From the NCBI GenBank assembly GCA_001600415.1, contig BCJX01000009.1, positions 1,179,925-1,243,924 on the forward strand: a stretch of DNA of 64,000 nt. The letters run 5' to 3'. This document shows positions 12,434-25,595 of the stretch, one piece after another. The stretch comes from Pascua guehoae. Taxonomy: Eukaryota; Basidiomycota; Tremellomycetes; Trichosporonales; Trichosporonaceae. Each line of letters starts with the position of its first letter. Within the stretch, counting starts at the first letter, position 1. The translations under genes were made by a program, and so were the position numbers. The notes under the pieces were generated by a model. It was not told where the DNA came from, made no database searches, and saw nothing but the letters and a program-made list of their open reading frames with translations.

Positions 12434-15400
12434 ATGATCGTGCGCGACATTGTCGAACGCCCTACAAAGCCCACTGATGATACGGGATCCTCCAACCCCG
12501 CTGCCGCGCTCCCACCACGACCGCCAGTCGCACCACAGCGCCACGGCTTCCCCGTCGCCTCACACCGGTCTGCGGGCGGCTCGGCGTTCGCCCGCGCGCG
12601 CAAGGAGGCATCACTACGAGCCAGCGGCGGCCTGACCGTGGGCGAGGGGCGGATCGTGGATTCTGTACCTGCAGTTCTCCCGGTCTCGGGCTCGAGCTCG
12701 AGCTCCTCCGGCCCCTCCTCGGGGCCCAGTGCGCGCGTCGCCGACGCTCGTTCTGGTTCTGGCACCGCCCCAGTACCAGCCTCTACACCGCACGCACCTG
12801 CGTCCCCGTCTCCGCCCTCGGCCCAGTCCGCCTCACAGATTCTCGCAGATGTTGACGCCGTGAACCGCGCTGCCGTCCAGGACATGAGCGACGCGCAGCG
12901 CGCAGAGGAAATGGGCGACCTCGAGGAGCGGTTTGGCAAGGGGTTGATGGCGCGTCTCCGGGCGCGCGCCGAGGCGAAGGGTGAGTGCCGGTGGTTGGGT
13001 TGTGATGTGACTGACAAGGAGCCAAGGCAAAGGTTCAGGTGCAGGAGAGCGAGGGTGTAGGAGCTTCGCCTCTACCCGTCGCGGACGTGAAGGAGACTCC
13101 AGGCGCGGCTGCTGCAGAACCCACTGCACCAGAGGCGAAGCCAACGGAACCAACACCAGTGCCCAAAGCGGCCCGCAAGGTCCGATTCGACGAAGACAGC
13201 ACGCCCGCAGGCCTGCGGCGGTACTTTCCCGACGCCGACGAGGACGATCCCAAGCTCGAGTGGATGAAGCCCGTCCCGGCCGGCTCGGGGTCGGGGTCGG
13301 TCCCAGGCGTCCCAGAGGATGCCGACGACGAGACTGCCCCGCGCTTCGATCTGTCAGGTGCGCCGCTCTCGGCCGAAACGGCGGCGGCCCTCCCTACCCA
13401 CCTCGGTCTGCACCACCACGGCGCTGCGCCGCACCTCGCGGGCTACACGTTGGGCGAGATTGTGCACCTCACCTACTCGACGATTGCGGGGCAGCGGATC
13501 ACGATGATGGGTGTGCTGGGGCGGATTGTGGGGCGCTACCGCGCGTATGTCAAGGAGCGCAAGGAGAGTAAGGAGAAGGGCGAGGAGGGGACTGAGCAGG
13601 CCGCTGAGGTGGCAAAGGAGGAAGACGGCATGGTTGTGGATGACGACGCGGCTGGCGGAGACGCGGGGGACGTCGAGATGGCGGACGCAACCGCACCGGA
13701 CCAAGACGCCGAGCCCGCATGGGTCACAGCCTGCGCCGACGCCGACGTCGAGTCAAAGGGCGTCGATATTGCCTGCGGCGTCCTGGGCGGGAACACGCGC
13801 AGCGTCGGTGTCCTGGCTGCGGCCGTCGAGCTCCTCTTTGTCTCCCTCGGCGGCGACGACTGGAATTGGCTCGACTCTGACTCTGCATGCGACATCCCCT
13901 TCCGCCCGCCCGGAGCCGTCGATGGCGCACCCGCGGGCATCGCCTCGGTACCATGGGACAACCTCGCGCAGGGTTTGGCAGTGACGCTCGGCCTCGACCT
14001 GCCTCCCCCGACACTCTCGGCGCTCATCCACATCCTGCGCCGCGCGGCACTTGCCTCCCCCGACCTCGCAGAGGCAGTGACTCCCCTCCTCCCGCCCCTC
14101 CTCAAGGCGCACGTGTTTGCGCCCCGCTGGCCTGTCGACCCTGCCAGCCCCCAGGCGCCGACACCGTCGCTCCCCGCCCTCCGCCTCCTCCGTGAGACTG
14201 TCGTCTCGTCGCGTGCAGCGGCAGAGGCCCTCACGCCCGGTATGGAGCCGCTGCTGCGTTTCGTCGCCACCGCACCCACACCCCAGGCGGCGCCATACGC
14301 TCTCGAGACACTCCGCACACTCTATGCATTGGGGCGATACGGTATGGGTTCGGGCATGGCGACGTCGGCGCGCGAGATTTGGAGCACCCTCGGGCAATGG
14401 GCCGCAAAGGAGTGCGCGTACTCTCCCGACGACACCGAGCCAATGGAGACATCCGACCAGGCTGTTGGCACACCCTCGACGGCGTCGTCATGGACTAGCC
14501 CTCTCATCCAGGCATACTTTGACCTGCTACGTGTATGGACCGTATGTGCGGTCGACCCGCACCGCACGACACCCGCGCACGACCTGACGTGGGCGGCAGC
14601 GAGTGCGCTGGGGTGGGCCGACGAGGCGCTCAGCGCGACCGCGGCCCTCCTCCCCTATGTGGGTGGGGACGTGCCGACCAACGCCAACGCGCAGCGCTGG
14701 CGCGACCTCGCTGCCACATTGGGACTGCTCGTCGAGTACGCGTCTGGTGCGCGCGTCAACACGCCGTTCAAGGGCCGAGACGAGCTCGCGCGTATCCTCC
14801 ACGCCCTGCGCGAGATGGACCTCGTGGGCCACCTCCCCCGAGGCGTCGCAGCCATGCCCGCTGGCGAGGCGCGGGACGCGTTCAACGCCGCGCTCACGCA
14901 CGTGTTTCGCCTCCACAATGTGTTTTACGCCAGTGTCGAGCTGGGCGAGATTAAACTTGCGGCACCGAGCCTCCTCGTCGACATTCACGGGAGCGACAAC
15001 ACGAACGCAAAGTCGACAGAATCACCACCCCGCGCGGCACTTCTCGAGTCGCCCGAGCGCGAGCGTCTCCTGTGGTGGTTTGTCGCGACGACGCAGACGC
15101 ACGATATCGACGTGCGCCTCCGTTCCGCCGTGCTCGTGTGTGCGCGCACAGAGTTTGTGCTCGACACGGCCAAATGGGCCACGTCGGCGTTTGACCTGAT
15201 GCAGTCGTTTGCGCCTGGTGACGAGCCGCTTGCGCTCGCGCTTGTCGACGACCTGTTGCGTGCAGACTGGTCCGCCCTCCCGCCCGCGTGCGCCGACGTC
15301 GCTGCCGCGGCGAGTGCGGCAGGGATCGGACACAAGGACGGGCTCGAAGTCCTCCGCCCCTTGCTGCAGCACACTATCCTGCCGCATCTCGAGGGCCTTC

Positions 15401-16638
15401 TCGGCCCGCGGACCCCGTCGCCGCTCTACCTCAAGGCGACGGGCACACTCCGGCCGCCTGCCGCGACCGCGCTGCGCCGTGGCCCGGGACTACCCCTCCG
15501 CCCCGACTGGACGACTGCGCCCATCGACGAGCTCCTCGCCTCGGGCTCGAGCGATGCGCTCACCACCGCCCCGCGCGACTGGGACGCCGGCGAGGCACAG
15601 GTCACGCGCGCGTCGCTCGCGCTCACGCGCATTGCCGCAGCGACGGCCACGACGCCCGACCCGAGCCTCGTCGTCCTCGACGCCATGAAGGTGTTTATGC
15701 TCGAGCACGGCGACCCGTCGCCGGCCTCGACCATCTCGGTCGACACGGATGTGTTCCGGGACTCGCGCGTGGGCGCCTCGCTCAAGGCCCTCCTCGACTC
15801 GACATGCCACCCGACACCCCTTGCCCCACCCCCGGTCCCCGCCCCGCTCGAACAGGTGGCGCTGCCCTTCCTCGGCCCCGGTGTTCCGTTTTTCCAGTTT
15901 TACACCGACCTCGTCGCCCTCTTTGGCGCAATCTCCTTTGGCGACGCCCAGTTTGCACGCGTCCTCGTGCCCCCGCTCGCCATGGTGTATCCCGTCGACT
16001 ATCGGCGCCTCCTCTGGTCCGACCCCGCACTCCGCTTCGTCCGCGTCCCTGCAGACGACGTGCCCCTCGAGGCAGGCACGCGTAATGTGTTTTTCCACCC
16101 GTACGAAGTGGACCGCGATGTGCTCTTTGCGTACGCAAAGGCGCTCGTGCAGAGGACGATTGGCGGGTTCATGGCAGACATTGCGCGGCACCATGTGGCC
16201 GCCTTGTTCTGGCAGAGTCCCGCGAGCGGAGCGGGTGGAGCCAGCGGAGCGGGGACTGGGTCAACGGGCATGGCGGGCACGGATGCCACCGCCAACACGG
16301 TACAGAACACCCAAAGCACCCAAAGCACCCAAAACACGCAGACCACACAGAGCGCACCCGCACGCGCCCAGCCTCCCACCCCAGCACTGCCAGCGACCCC
16401 GGGCACGCCCCCGACACCCAGCGCAGCCATCGACCGCCCCCGCCTCCGCGCGCACCTCGCGCTCGTCGTCGTCTCGTCGGCGCCCGACGACGTCCTCCGT
16501 GCCATCCTCGAGCACGACGTGGCGGCCATGCACGGCACGGTCGGCGCGGCCGAGGTCGCGCGCCGCGTTGCCATCGTGGGCGAGCTTGTGGGTCCCAAGG
16601 GCGTGCAGCGGCTGCGCGCTATGGGGTATGCGGGCTAG
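12434..16638 (+). CDS. RNA polymerase II-associated protein 1 (RPAP1/Rba50) homologue
   Basis: Two exons, 12434-12980 and about 13019-16638; 1388 aa. The N-terminal start MIVRDIVERP resembles Rba50 (MDLLGDIVEKD); an in-frame ATG at 12374 exists but lacks that support. The RPAP1-N motif QRAEEMGDLEERFGKGLMAR is at about residues 155-175, just before the intron. After it come RKVRFDEDSTPAGLRRYFPD and DPKLEWM, then the RPAP1-C motif (RFDLSGAPLS, HLGLHHHGAAPHLAGYTL, STIAGQRI). The rest is a long helical, Ala/Leu-rich region with a TQ/NT-rich insertion near 16300-16350. RPAP1 links Pol II subunit assembly and nuclear delivery to chaperones. The acceptor is uncertain: frame requires CAAG ending at 13018 or GAG ending at 13021; I favour 13018. 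Confidence 0.85.
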
Positions 16639-17731
16639 GTTCGTGGATGTGTGGTTTGTAGGCGTGGGTAGGCGTGGGTAGGTTTAGGGAGGCGGGGGGA
16701 GGTGTGCGTAGGCGTGAGTAGGGGCTGGGGGCGTGGGTAGGAGCCGGCGGTGCGGGTATCTGAGGAGCGATGCATATAGCTGTATTTTTCTCGAGGGGCT
16801 TGACCATGGTGAGCAGGCTTCGCACACGTCACGGGCGCCGCAGACGGGCAGTCGTGTTTGGCAGGAAGGAGTCTGGAGCGCGTCATTGACAAGGCGTGTG
16901 ACATTGAAGAAAGACTAGTTTTTCCCATTTCATACAAAGGGCGAGTTTGCATGAGAGGAGCAGGGTCGCAGGGCGATGCAGGAGAATGCAGAGATGGGAG
17001 AAGGCATGGAGAGCAGCGTGACCTGTGGTTGTAAGAGGGGCCACGTCAATGACCGCCAGGGGCGGTTTGGATATCGGGCGTCCACTGGTCCAGTGCAGCT
17101 CCACAGAGGGCTGGCTAGCTGGGCGTGAAGAATTGCTTGCTGTCATGGCCCCGTTGAGTCGCCTTGCATCCAGTCTACATTCCCTCGTGGGTACGTTCTC
17201 GAGCTCACAATGGTGGCTCTCTGGGCGCCACTACACCCTTGGCATTATTCCCAACGGGCCGGCGCATGTCGACAGGCGGCATTTGTTAGACGAGCGCCTG
17301 CTGCTCTCGACTCGTTGATCTCATTGCTCATTCACCTTCTCTGCTTCCGACGCCCCACTGCACAATGGTCTGATGGACATGAACGGCATGCATGCGAATG
17401 GTATGTATGGACACGTCACGTCGGCCGGCAGCCTGCCCGCTGGCCGTCTCCCGGCCATAACTGTACAATGTAGTATGCAGCAGCGCGTCGCCGGTTGTGC
17501 TGGAGCGTGCTAGCCAGCCCTGTCGTCGGCCCTGCCGCCTGCCGCGCTGCCTGTTCAACCTGCTCCGTGTCGCCGTCTGAGATTCACAGCTCGTGCGCAT
17601 GGCCACAGTGGTGCCCGGTGAGACACACAGTCGAAGTGTGGAAATGTGGTGGTGCGCATAAGCGAACGAAAAAATACGCCGACTGATTCCTCGGGCGTGG
17701 GCTCTAGCTTGATACCCTTGGCGGATGGCGG
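16639..17731. other. RPAP1-UPF2 convergent intergenic region
   Basis: 1.1 kb between two convergent genes. 16651-16740 is an imperfect GTGGGTAGGC-type repeat directly after the RPAP1 stop. The rest is unremarkable, with no ORF that resembles a protein family and no tRNA-like element. Confidence 0.5.
16651..16740 (+). repeat. Degenerate GTGGGTAGGC decamer repeat
   Basis: Several imperfect 9-10 bp units (GGCGTGGGTA, GGTGTGCGTA, GGCGTGAGTA) within 90 bp after the RPAP1 stop. Confidence 0.65.
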
Positions 17732-20700
17732 TTACGTGTTGACGACGCGTACTTTGATGCCGCGGTGGCGCATCGACTGCTCCACAGCTAGCAGGCCTTC
17801 GTGCTCCTGCCGCTGCTCGTTCTGGAGGACCAGGCGCTTGAGCTGCTCCTGCTCGGCCTTACTTGCGGCCTGGTGCGTGCGAACGTTGGACGCGATCGTA
17901 GAGTCGACAGGAATGTCGACCGAGCGGACCTAGAGTGTGTCAGGAAGCGACTCAAAACGTCGTGCCAAGTAACATACCTGCGCCTTGTTGCCCTTCTTCG
18001 ACAGCAGCATAAACTGCATCTTGGTGTCGTCGGTCCCGCCGCCGGCACCCCCTGAACTGCCGGCCGCCGGGCCCCGCTTCCGGAACACTGGCACAGCCTG
18101 GTCAAAGATCGGCGGGGCGACCTTGCGCTCGACGGTCGTGTCTGCCAGCATGCGCGAAAACTCGCGGTCAAAGTCGGCCGCCGCCTGCTCGTCAAACTCG
18201 TCGTGCTTCTGTTCGCGAATAACAACAACGTCGTCATCGGCATCGTCATCGTCGATACGCGCCGTGGGCTGAGTTCCATCGTCGCCGTCGTCCTCCTCTC
18301 CTGCGTTACGCTCGCCCTCGCCTTCGTCTTCATCTTCGTCGTCGTCGTCCACTTCATTGCCCGCTGGCGTCAGCCTTGATAAGCTCAACACACTCACCAG
18401 TACCGTGCGCCGCCAGAATCTCATCCACAACCGCGGCGGCTTCGGGGAAGGTTCGTAACCGCGGCACAAGCATACCGTCCTTGACGCCCTTGGGCCGTCC
18501 CTTCGGACGCAGGCTTTCCAAGAGGTCGTCGAGCATAAACTCTACGTCCAGAGGCATGTCCGACTTGCACAGCGCGTACAGTTGCAACACAACCAAGTAC
18601 TGGTCCAGCTTGCGCCGCAGGGAGCCCTTCGCAAAGCAGATGCCGCACGTGTCTAGGACAGCGCATGCTAGGCGGACGCGGAAGAAGTCGGTCACGGCGT
18701 CAATGGGGCTATCGCGCCCAGGTACAGGGAGGCCCTCAGCTACAGCGTCAGCCGAGCCACCAGTCCAAATGCTCACGATGTCCAAATGACAGGAGAGTCC
18801 ACAAGACGTCAAAGATGACAGCCGAGTTGATGACACGGTACATGTACAGCTCCGCGAGGAACTTGATTGTCGATATTCTCCGCTGGTTAAACTTGAAGAT
18901 GTTTTCCTGGTGGGTTAGTCATTATCGAGAAAGTTCAACCCACCTCCATGCCAATGCGGACGTCCTCGAGGACTTGGTCCACCACTGCGACGCTAAAGTC
19001 GACGTGGTATCGCTGCAGGTCATAGACCAGGCCAGCGAGAAGTCCAATGTTCTCGAACTTGATCTCCCACACCTCTGTGAACGATTTCACGATGAAATTA
19101 AATGTCTCTTCGTCGGCCCAGTGCTGCTTGCGCAGGAGCTTGAGTACCTTGTCCTGGGTGCGCTTCATGAGTACATCCTGGAGCAGGTGCTGGATGAATG
19201 CGTGTAACGGGGGAAGCTCGACTACTTCACGGGCGGTCCGTTCAGGAGGGTTGCACTGGGAGTTAGCTGATTGCTGTGGAAAGGGCAACTAACCTGGTAG
19301 AAAGCATTCTCCAACATGATATTCAGCCTCTGGTCAAGATGGCTTGCATTCTGCTTGCGCCGCATCAGCTCGACCTGCCGTTAGCTCGTGCGTCCCCGGC
19401 GACCTTACCATGCCCTTTGCCGTCTCGGCTGTTCCCTCGTAGCGCAGGAGGAAGCGGCCACAGGTCTCTAGGAGGTTGGCAATATTCTCCACATTGAAGC
19501 GGAAGTCGTCAAGGAAGACCTTGAACACGTGTAGAATGGTATAGGGACGTGCTACTTTGAACTTTGCGAGCTCGCCGTAGAATCGAACATTCTGGATTGT
19601 AAGCTACAGCGACACGGAGATAGCAGCTTACCTTCAGACGCATGCTGTCCAGTTCACGAATGGTGCGCTTCCTCTGAAGATACCGCATTTCCTCGTCCAA
19701 CTGGGAGCTGGTCAGCAGATGGAGGCTTTAGCAGCTCACAATTTCAAGGACACCAGCGGTGACATCGGGCATGTACTTGTCGATAACCGCAATGAAACGG
19801 GCGTAGTGGGGAAGCAGATCGGTGCGGTTCTTCGGTACGGCACCAATAAACTGAGTGGGTTAGAAAAGAAAGCGAACGAGAAACCCACCTTGACGAGCCT
19901 TCGGCGGGCGGCTTTCGAGTTGAGGTGCGCAAACTCGATTGCAAGCTTGTCAACCATTTCACGGTTAACGGCGTCGGGGAGTGCCGCGAAGAGTGCCGTG
20001 AGACGCGCAGCCGGGCCAGAAAGTAGGCCGTCTTCCTCGGCAGCAGTAACGGCAGCCTCTTCCTCGGCGGTTGGCGACAGCTGGGGGGCCGAGGAGTCTG
20101 AAACGGCCGAGCTGACGCGGTCCATTTCGGCACCAATAGGCTCGGGAGCCGCCTCGTCATCCTTGCCGACTTCGAGCTGTTCCAGAAGCTGGCGAACATC
20201 TTCAGCATCGCCCTTTTGTTTCTCGGCGTCGCTGTCGCCTGCGGTGCCGTTCTCCTTGTCCTTGGCATCGTCCTTTGAGTCGCTCTTCTTCTCCTTGACA
20301 CCCAACAAGGCAGGAGGAACAAGGTCGATGAGGTCAGGGATCTCTTCGTAGAAGCGACGCTCCTCTTCATCGTCCCAGATGCCTCCTGGAACAAGGCCAT
20401 CAGTGCGAACGGTGAAAGAGGAAGCCGTGTTGACAATCTGAAGACCAGACTTGCCGTACGACGCCGCCGTGGGAAGGACAGGGGCGCTGAGACCCAAAAG
20501 GTCTGCGAGACCTTGGACGCCAGTGGTAAGACGCTCGACGGCACGTGTCATGCGCTCGTACGCGTTCTGGCGATCTTCGAAGATCTCGCCAGACTTGATG
20601 TACGCCTCGTGATTGCGCTTGTCCTGTTCCAGAAGCCGCTGCAATGTCAGGCAACGCGGAACAGTTGTTACGTACGACTTGGCCCTTGACGAGAGTCTTG

Positions 20701-21635
20701 CTTGCATTCTCAAAGTAGGTGGTAAAGAGCTCGCGCATCTTCTTCTGAACTTCGGGCGGGATGAGCTCCGTGACGCCATCGGGCAGCGCCTGGTCTGGAT
20801 CAGGAGTCTTTCCCTTTGACTCTCCGTTGGACACAGTCTGGGGCCCAAGGTACGCGCGGTTAAAGCTTTTAAGGAAGGTAGTGATGAGAGGGAGGTTGCT
20901 GTATTGAGGGTCACCAACCATCTGTCTGGGTTAGCAATCTGCGAGGCGAAGGAACCCACCAAGCGGTTGAGGATCTTGCCGACCTCGGAGGCACCCTTGG
21001 TCGGTCCCTCTGGCCAAGCGCCGACCATGGCCAACTCGGCAATGATGCGGAGGACGGGGCGTTGGCGCGATACGCGATCCTTGTCTTCCTTTTCTCGGTC
21101 CTTGTCTGTCGAGTCCTTGGCTGGAGGAGGAGCAGGAGCGAGGACGGCTAAGAGCGGGGGCAGGAGTAACGGAAGAAAGTCGGGAGCCAGCCGTGTATGC
21201 AAGTGGACAATGATCTGGAGGTCAGCAGTGGCTTCATCAACGTTGAATAGATATTTACGTCAACAGCCACCTCGGGGTCGCCGCGTCCGCGACTTGCGCC
21301 CTCGGTGACGGCGGCGACGATTTCCTCGAGGTACTTTGTCAACACGAGGCCGTCAATCTCCTTGATCATGGTATCGGCGGGGCCGATGAGGAGCGCGCTC
21401 TTGAGGCGGTTGATTAAGGTAGTATGTTTCTTGAGAGATGAGTCGAGCTGCCCCGGCGGTCCTGGACAGAGTCAGTCTCGCGTTGACAAGGGGGTTGGTT
21501 GCAGGGCGGGCTCATGACGAGCGGGTGACTAGCGAGGGTCAACTTACGGTGCGCGTCGTCGATCCAGTACTTTTCGACGGTCGATAGCAGCGCCCGCCGG
21601 CGCGGATACTTTGCGACATAGTCGGCGGTGGACAT
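17732..21635 (-). CDS. UPF2: Nonsense-mediated decay factor UPF2/NMD2
   Basis: Fourteen exons: 21635-21548, 21461-21259, 21214-20960, 20921-20676, 20638-19889, 19850-19740, 19700-19632, 19591-19409, 19374-19294, 19255-18944, 18906-18777, 18739-18398, 18363-17978, 17929-17732; introns mostly 34-48 nt, the first 86 nt; 1117 aa. Three MIF4G-type helical domains are visible: the first includes LDSSLKKHTTLINRLK and YLEEIVAAVTE; the second runs through DEEMRYLQRKRTIRELDSMR and LLETCGRFLL; the third includes DFFRVRLACAVLDTCG and DVEFMLDDLLESLRPK. A strongly acidic segment (about residues 905-960) precedes FDREFSRMLADT, the region that binds UPF1. UPF2 bridges UPF1 and UPF3 on terminating mRNPs in the cytoplasm. 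It shares a 605-bp divergent promoter with the DCAF7-like gene. Confidence 0.94.
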
Positions 21636-22240
21636 GCCGCGAAGCGTAGAAGGCGCCGGTGAGAAAAAAGAGATGTCGAGGAGCGACGAGGTGATAACAA
21701 GACGGGATAAAAGCAGCAGTGGCGGGCGGCGGAAAAGAGCGACTGACCGACTGCTTGCTTGTCTAGGAATGTCATCAGAGGCGACCCAGGTATTGTAGGT
21801 TGCCGGAAGACGGACATGTCTCCAATCTCCGCTTACAGTCGTCCCTCGTGGCGGTGAAGCAAGGCGAGAGTGATCAGCCAGGGGGGGGCGCGGGGCGCGC
21901 AGGGCAAAAGGGCCGCAACCCGCAGCCAGCCAGCTGCAGCCAGGCTTGGGCTTGGGGGTGGGGAGAGGGTCGTCGCTCGCTACCCGGCACCTCGTCCTTG
22001 AACACTACTACTGCAGTACACTTGTGTTCGACATCACAACCCACCTTCCTCCCACCACAATCCATGTTGACGTCGCACCCTCCATCATCGTATCCATAGC
22101 GACACTCTTTTCACTCCAACCCCCACGCTCGACGTTACCGCGGCGCCAACGCAGCAGCTCCCGCCGGTCGATCGGCGGCTAACACCTGGCTAGTCGGAGC
22201 CGACGGTGGAGGCGCCCACCGCGACGCTGCGACGACCAAG
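21636..22240. promoter_or_regulatory. Divergent UPF2/DCAF7 promoter
   Basis: 605 bp between the UPF2 and WD40-gene start codons. It contains a G-run at about 21881-21888 and repeated CAGCCAGC/CAGCCAGG motifs at 21920-21945. No clear TATA element was recognised. Confidence 0.45.
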
Positions 22241-23704
22241 ATGGGCCTTCCTAACGTGCTTCAGTACGACGCTCCGCGTGAGTGGGTTCTCGACTTTATG
22301 AGATTGCTAGCCGGGGGCAATGAGAACTGGAGCTGACGCGTTCGCAGACCCACTGTACGGTATCGGCTTCTCAAATAGCCCACAACATCAGCACCGCATC
22401 GCGGTGACATCGTACTTTACCGCCCCGACCAACAAGCTCTATGTCGTCGACCTCCACGAGCAAGCCAATACTGGCTATGAGTCGGCATATACACCAGACT
22501 TTCAGCACCTAGCGAATGCCAACCTGGCATACCCTGCGACCAAGGTAGCTTGGGAGCCGGCCGAGTCGCTGTCCGGCGCCCGGCACGATGGGCAGGGTGC
22601 ACGAGGCGAGCTGCTTGCGACAACAGGCGACGTGCTGCGCATTTGGGAGCTGGCCAAGGAACCCCCCGGTGGTGACGCGGGCCGTATCGGGTACGGACGG
22701 AACGGATACGCGCCCGATGCAGCAGACTGCGTATGGAAGCTCACGGAGCGGAGCGTGCTCACCAATGTGAGTTTGAGCAGGAGTGCTTGGGTGGCCATGC
22801 CAAGACTATGGGTGACATGGCTGACCTTGCTTCCTCAGAGCAAACAGAACGTCTACAATCTGCCCCCAATCACGTCCTTTAGCTGGAATCCCACTGCCCC
22901 CGCATCCATCGTCACCTGTTCGACGGACACGACCGCCACACTCTGGGATATCAACACGTCCAAGGCGCTCACGCAGCTCATTGCGCACGACCGTGCCGTC
23001 TATGACCTCTCGTGGCTTCCACAGTCGGCAGACATCTTTGTGTCTGTTGGTGCTGATGGGTCGCTCCGTGCCTTTGACCTTCGCCAGCTCGAGCACTCTA
23101 CCATTCTTTACGAGACACCAAATTCATCGCCCCTCGCTCGGATAGCATTTAGCCACAGGGAACAGTGGGTAGCTCGACCAGGCATTGTGCTTACCAACCA
23201 GACACATGCTCGCTTGCTTCAGCATGGACGACTCGCGGACGTTGATCCTCGACATGAGGAGCCCCGGCCAGCCCGTGGCCGAGTTGATGGGCCACCAGGC
23301 ACCCCTGAGCGCGATCGCCTGGGGTTCGGGCGGCAATGCGACGGGAGCCACTGGGGGAGGCTGGATCGCCAGTTGTGGTGAGTGCATTGCCTTGTCTGAT
23401 CTGCTATTTCCCTGTTGACAATGTAGGCGACGACTCGCAACTGCTCGTCTATGACTTAACGCAGCCTCTGCAGACCGAGACGGAGCCACAGCGCACGCGT
23501 CCTTCGGCCCATGCCTACGCCACGCTGTCCCCACCGGGCACGCCGAGCGCCCGCACACCGAGTCCGGCGTCGTCACGCGCAGTAGAGGTCCAACCGTCGC
23601 GCGCTTGGTCCTCGAGCGCCGCGATTAACAATCTCGCATTTTCGCAGCGCGGCGACTGGCTCGGTTCGGTCACGGGCTCGCGCTTGACCGTGCTCAAGAT
23701 GTAG
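22241..23704 (+). CDS. WD40 protein, DCAF7/AN11/TTG1 family
   Basis: Five exons: 22241-22277, 22348-22766, 22839-23164, 23202-23377, 23427-23704; 411 aa. The short first exon encodes MGLPNVLQYDAP, matching the ...YEAPWTVY start of DCAF7. Family hallmarks follow: YPATKVAWEP, LLATTGDVLRIWEL, ITSFSWNPT, TCSTDTTATLWDI, LIAHDRAVYDLSW, FVSVGADGSLRAFDLR, LEHSTILYE, and a final NNLAFSQRGDWL. These WD repeats build a single propeller that acts as a kinase and ubiquitin-ligase adaptor (DYRK/HIPK, CUL4) in animals. The fungal role is less defined. A low-complexity Pro/Ser insertion (about residues 340-375) separates the last two blades. Confidence 0.9.
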
Positions 23705-24156
23705 CGGGCTGGCGCCCGAGAAAGCCGAGCGAAAACGGAAGTGGTAGACGGCAGGCGGCGCACAGGAGCAAACACTGGCCGAACCGCGAGACGGTGTACA
23801 AACAAGCCGACAGTCTGAGCTCCCCCCCTGTGAATGTGCAGTTGAGCGCGACATTCGACCCCGCCGCCGGCACTGTGCAGTCTTCGGGTCTTGGGATGAG
23901 AAACCACTTGGCTCACGCACGAGTCGTACCGTGGGCGATAGCACCAATGGCGTGTAGCGTATGAAGATGGGTATGGTTGTACGGAACAGACTCATACCGT
24001 CATACAGATCCATTAGGCGTTGTAGAGGCATGCATGACTTTCGGACCGAGTCTGGGTGCGTGCGTGTTACAAACTGACCAACCCAACAACTCTGCTGCTC
24101 AGCATGCAATGCTCTATGCATGAATAAATCTATATCCCCCCAACACACTCGTGCGG
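23705..24156. other. DCAF7-ARC1 convergent intergenic region
   Basis: 452 bp holding the two facing 3' ends. An AATAAA at 24122-24127 lies just before the ARC1 stop on the plus strand and could serve the DCAF7-like transcript. Nothing else recognised. Confidence 0.45.
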
Positions 24157-25595
24157 TTACGACAGCGCAGCGCCCTTGAACGACTTTGCCTTGCAGACGC
24201 CGTCCTTTGTGCGGATGCGGTGGACGTTCTTGGTCTCGGGGTCGACCCAGACGGCCTCGAGGTTGTCGAGGGTGGTAAAGTTTGGCTGAATGGTCTCAAA
24301 CACCTTCTTCTTGGGGTTGAGCACTGCCTCGGGGGTGGCATTCTCAAACGCCTCGCCCTCAAAGTAGACGCGGTCACCGGCCTTGGCTCCCGCGGGGGGC
24401 AGGACAAACTCGACACCGCCGTCCTTGTTGTCCTTTTGGGAGGCGCACAGGAGCATGGCAAACGACTTTACGCCGCGCATGGTCACGGGCTTGAGGTTGC
24501 ACACGACAATAATGGTCGCGCCGCGGATCTCGTCCTCGGTCATGTACTTGACCAGGCCAGAGCAGACGGTGCGGGGCTCGGCCTCTCCGACGTCGATCGA
24601 CTCGACGTACAGCGAGTCGGCATCGGGGTGGCGCTTGACTGCGGTATTAGGGGAAGAACAGACGTGACAGGGGATGGGACACCCGTACAGTCCCTCGCTA
24701 CTCACCATCGAGCACCTTGCCGACACGCAGGTCAATCATGGAGGGGACGGGGACGGCGGGAGTGGCCGGCGCCGATGGCGTCTTGGGCGCCTTTGCCTTC
24801 TTCTCCTTCTTCTTGCCCTGGGGAACGTCGCCGGCAGCAGCAGCGGCTGCTGGGGCGGCGGCCGCCTTGTCCTTCTTTCCCTCCTTGGCCTCCTTGCCCT
24901 TGCCGTCCTTCTTTCCGCCCTCGGCCTCGGCCTTGTCCTTCTTCTCCTTCTTCACCTTGGGTGCCGGTGCGGCACGGGCAGGGACGGGAAGGGACGCGAC
25001 GTCAATGTCGACGACGGGGAACGCGTTGGGGAGCTGCTTCCGCGCGGCCTGGACGGGGGAGAGCTCCTGCACGTGGAGGAAGTAGCGCACAACCGCGGCG
25101 TGCTCTGGGTGGAAACCTGCGGGGGCACCGGCCTGAATCGTTAGTTGATGAGCGCGCGAGCGAGCGGAATGAGAGCCAACGCACAATGGCTGGGTGGAGG
25201 TGGCAGTAGAGGTTGACGTCGGCGATCGACGCAGCGTTGCCGACGAGGTAGGTAATGGGCTCGAGCGTCTGGTTAAGGGCCTGGCGGGTTAGCGGCACCG
25301 TCAAGGGTACGAGCGGGGCACATGCGTGCGATGAGCATGGGCCGGTCGAGAGAAATAAGTTCGAGTCGTGTGAGAGAGAGATCACATGAGACGTCATGGC
25401 CCCCAAGTCCAGGGGATGCTAGTCTACCACGCTGTATGTGCTCCAAAAGACAAATCGTCTACACACCTTGAGGTCCTTTGCGAGCGTCGCCGTCTCAGCG
25501 GCCGACTTTGCAATAGCAGCGGCCTCCTTGCCGGAGCCGGCAAGGGCGGGGTCGGCCTTCTGCGCCGCAGCGACAAACTGTGCAAGGTCGGACAT
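24157..25595 (-). CDS. ARC1: tRNA-aminoacylation cofactor Arc1 (EMAP-II/AIMP1-type)
   Basis: Four exons: 25595-25467, 25280-25185, 25132-24706, 24638-24157; 377 aa. The N-terminal ~100 residues resemble a GST-C-like adaptor domain (NQTLEPITYLVGNAASIADVNL). A long Lys/Ala-rich linker follows (KKEKKDKAEAEGGKKDGKGK region). The C-terminal third is the tRNA-binding OB fold: DLRVGKVLDGVKRHPDADSL, VESIDVGE, TVCSGLVKY, VVCNLKPVTMRGVKS, MLLCAS. Arc1 tethers methionyl- and glutamyl-tRNA synthetases in the cytosol and delivers tRNA. The first intron is 186 nt, longer than the others. Divergent from SUP35 with 491 bp between start codons. Confidence 0.93.

Noticed and set aside
16681..16690. TTAGGG-like telomere motif after RPAP1
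   Set aside because: Only one unit inside a GTGGGTAGGC repeat; not an interstitial telomere.
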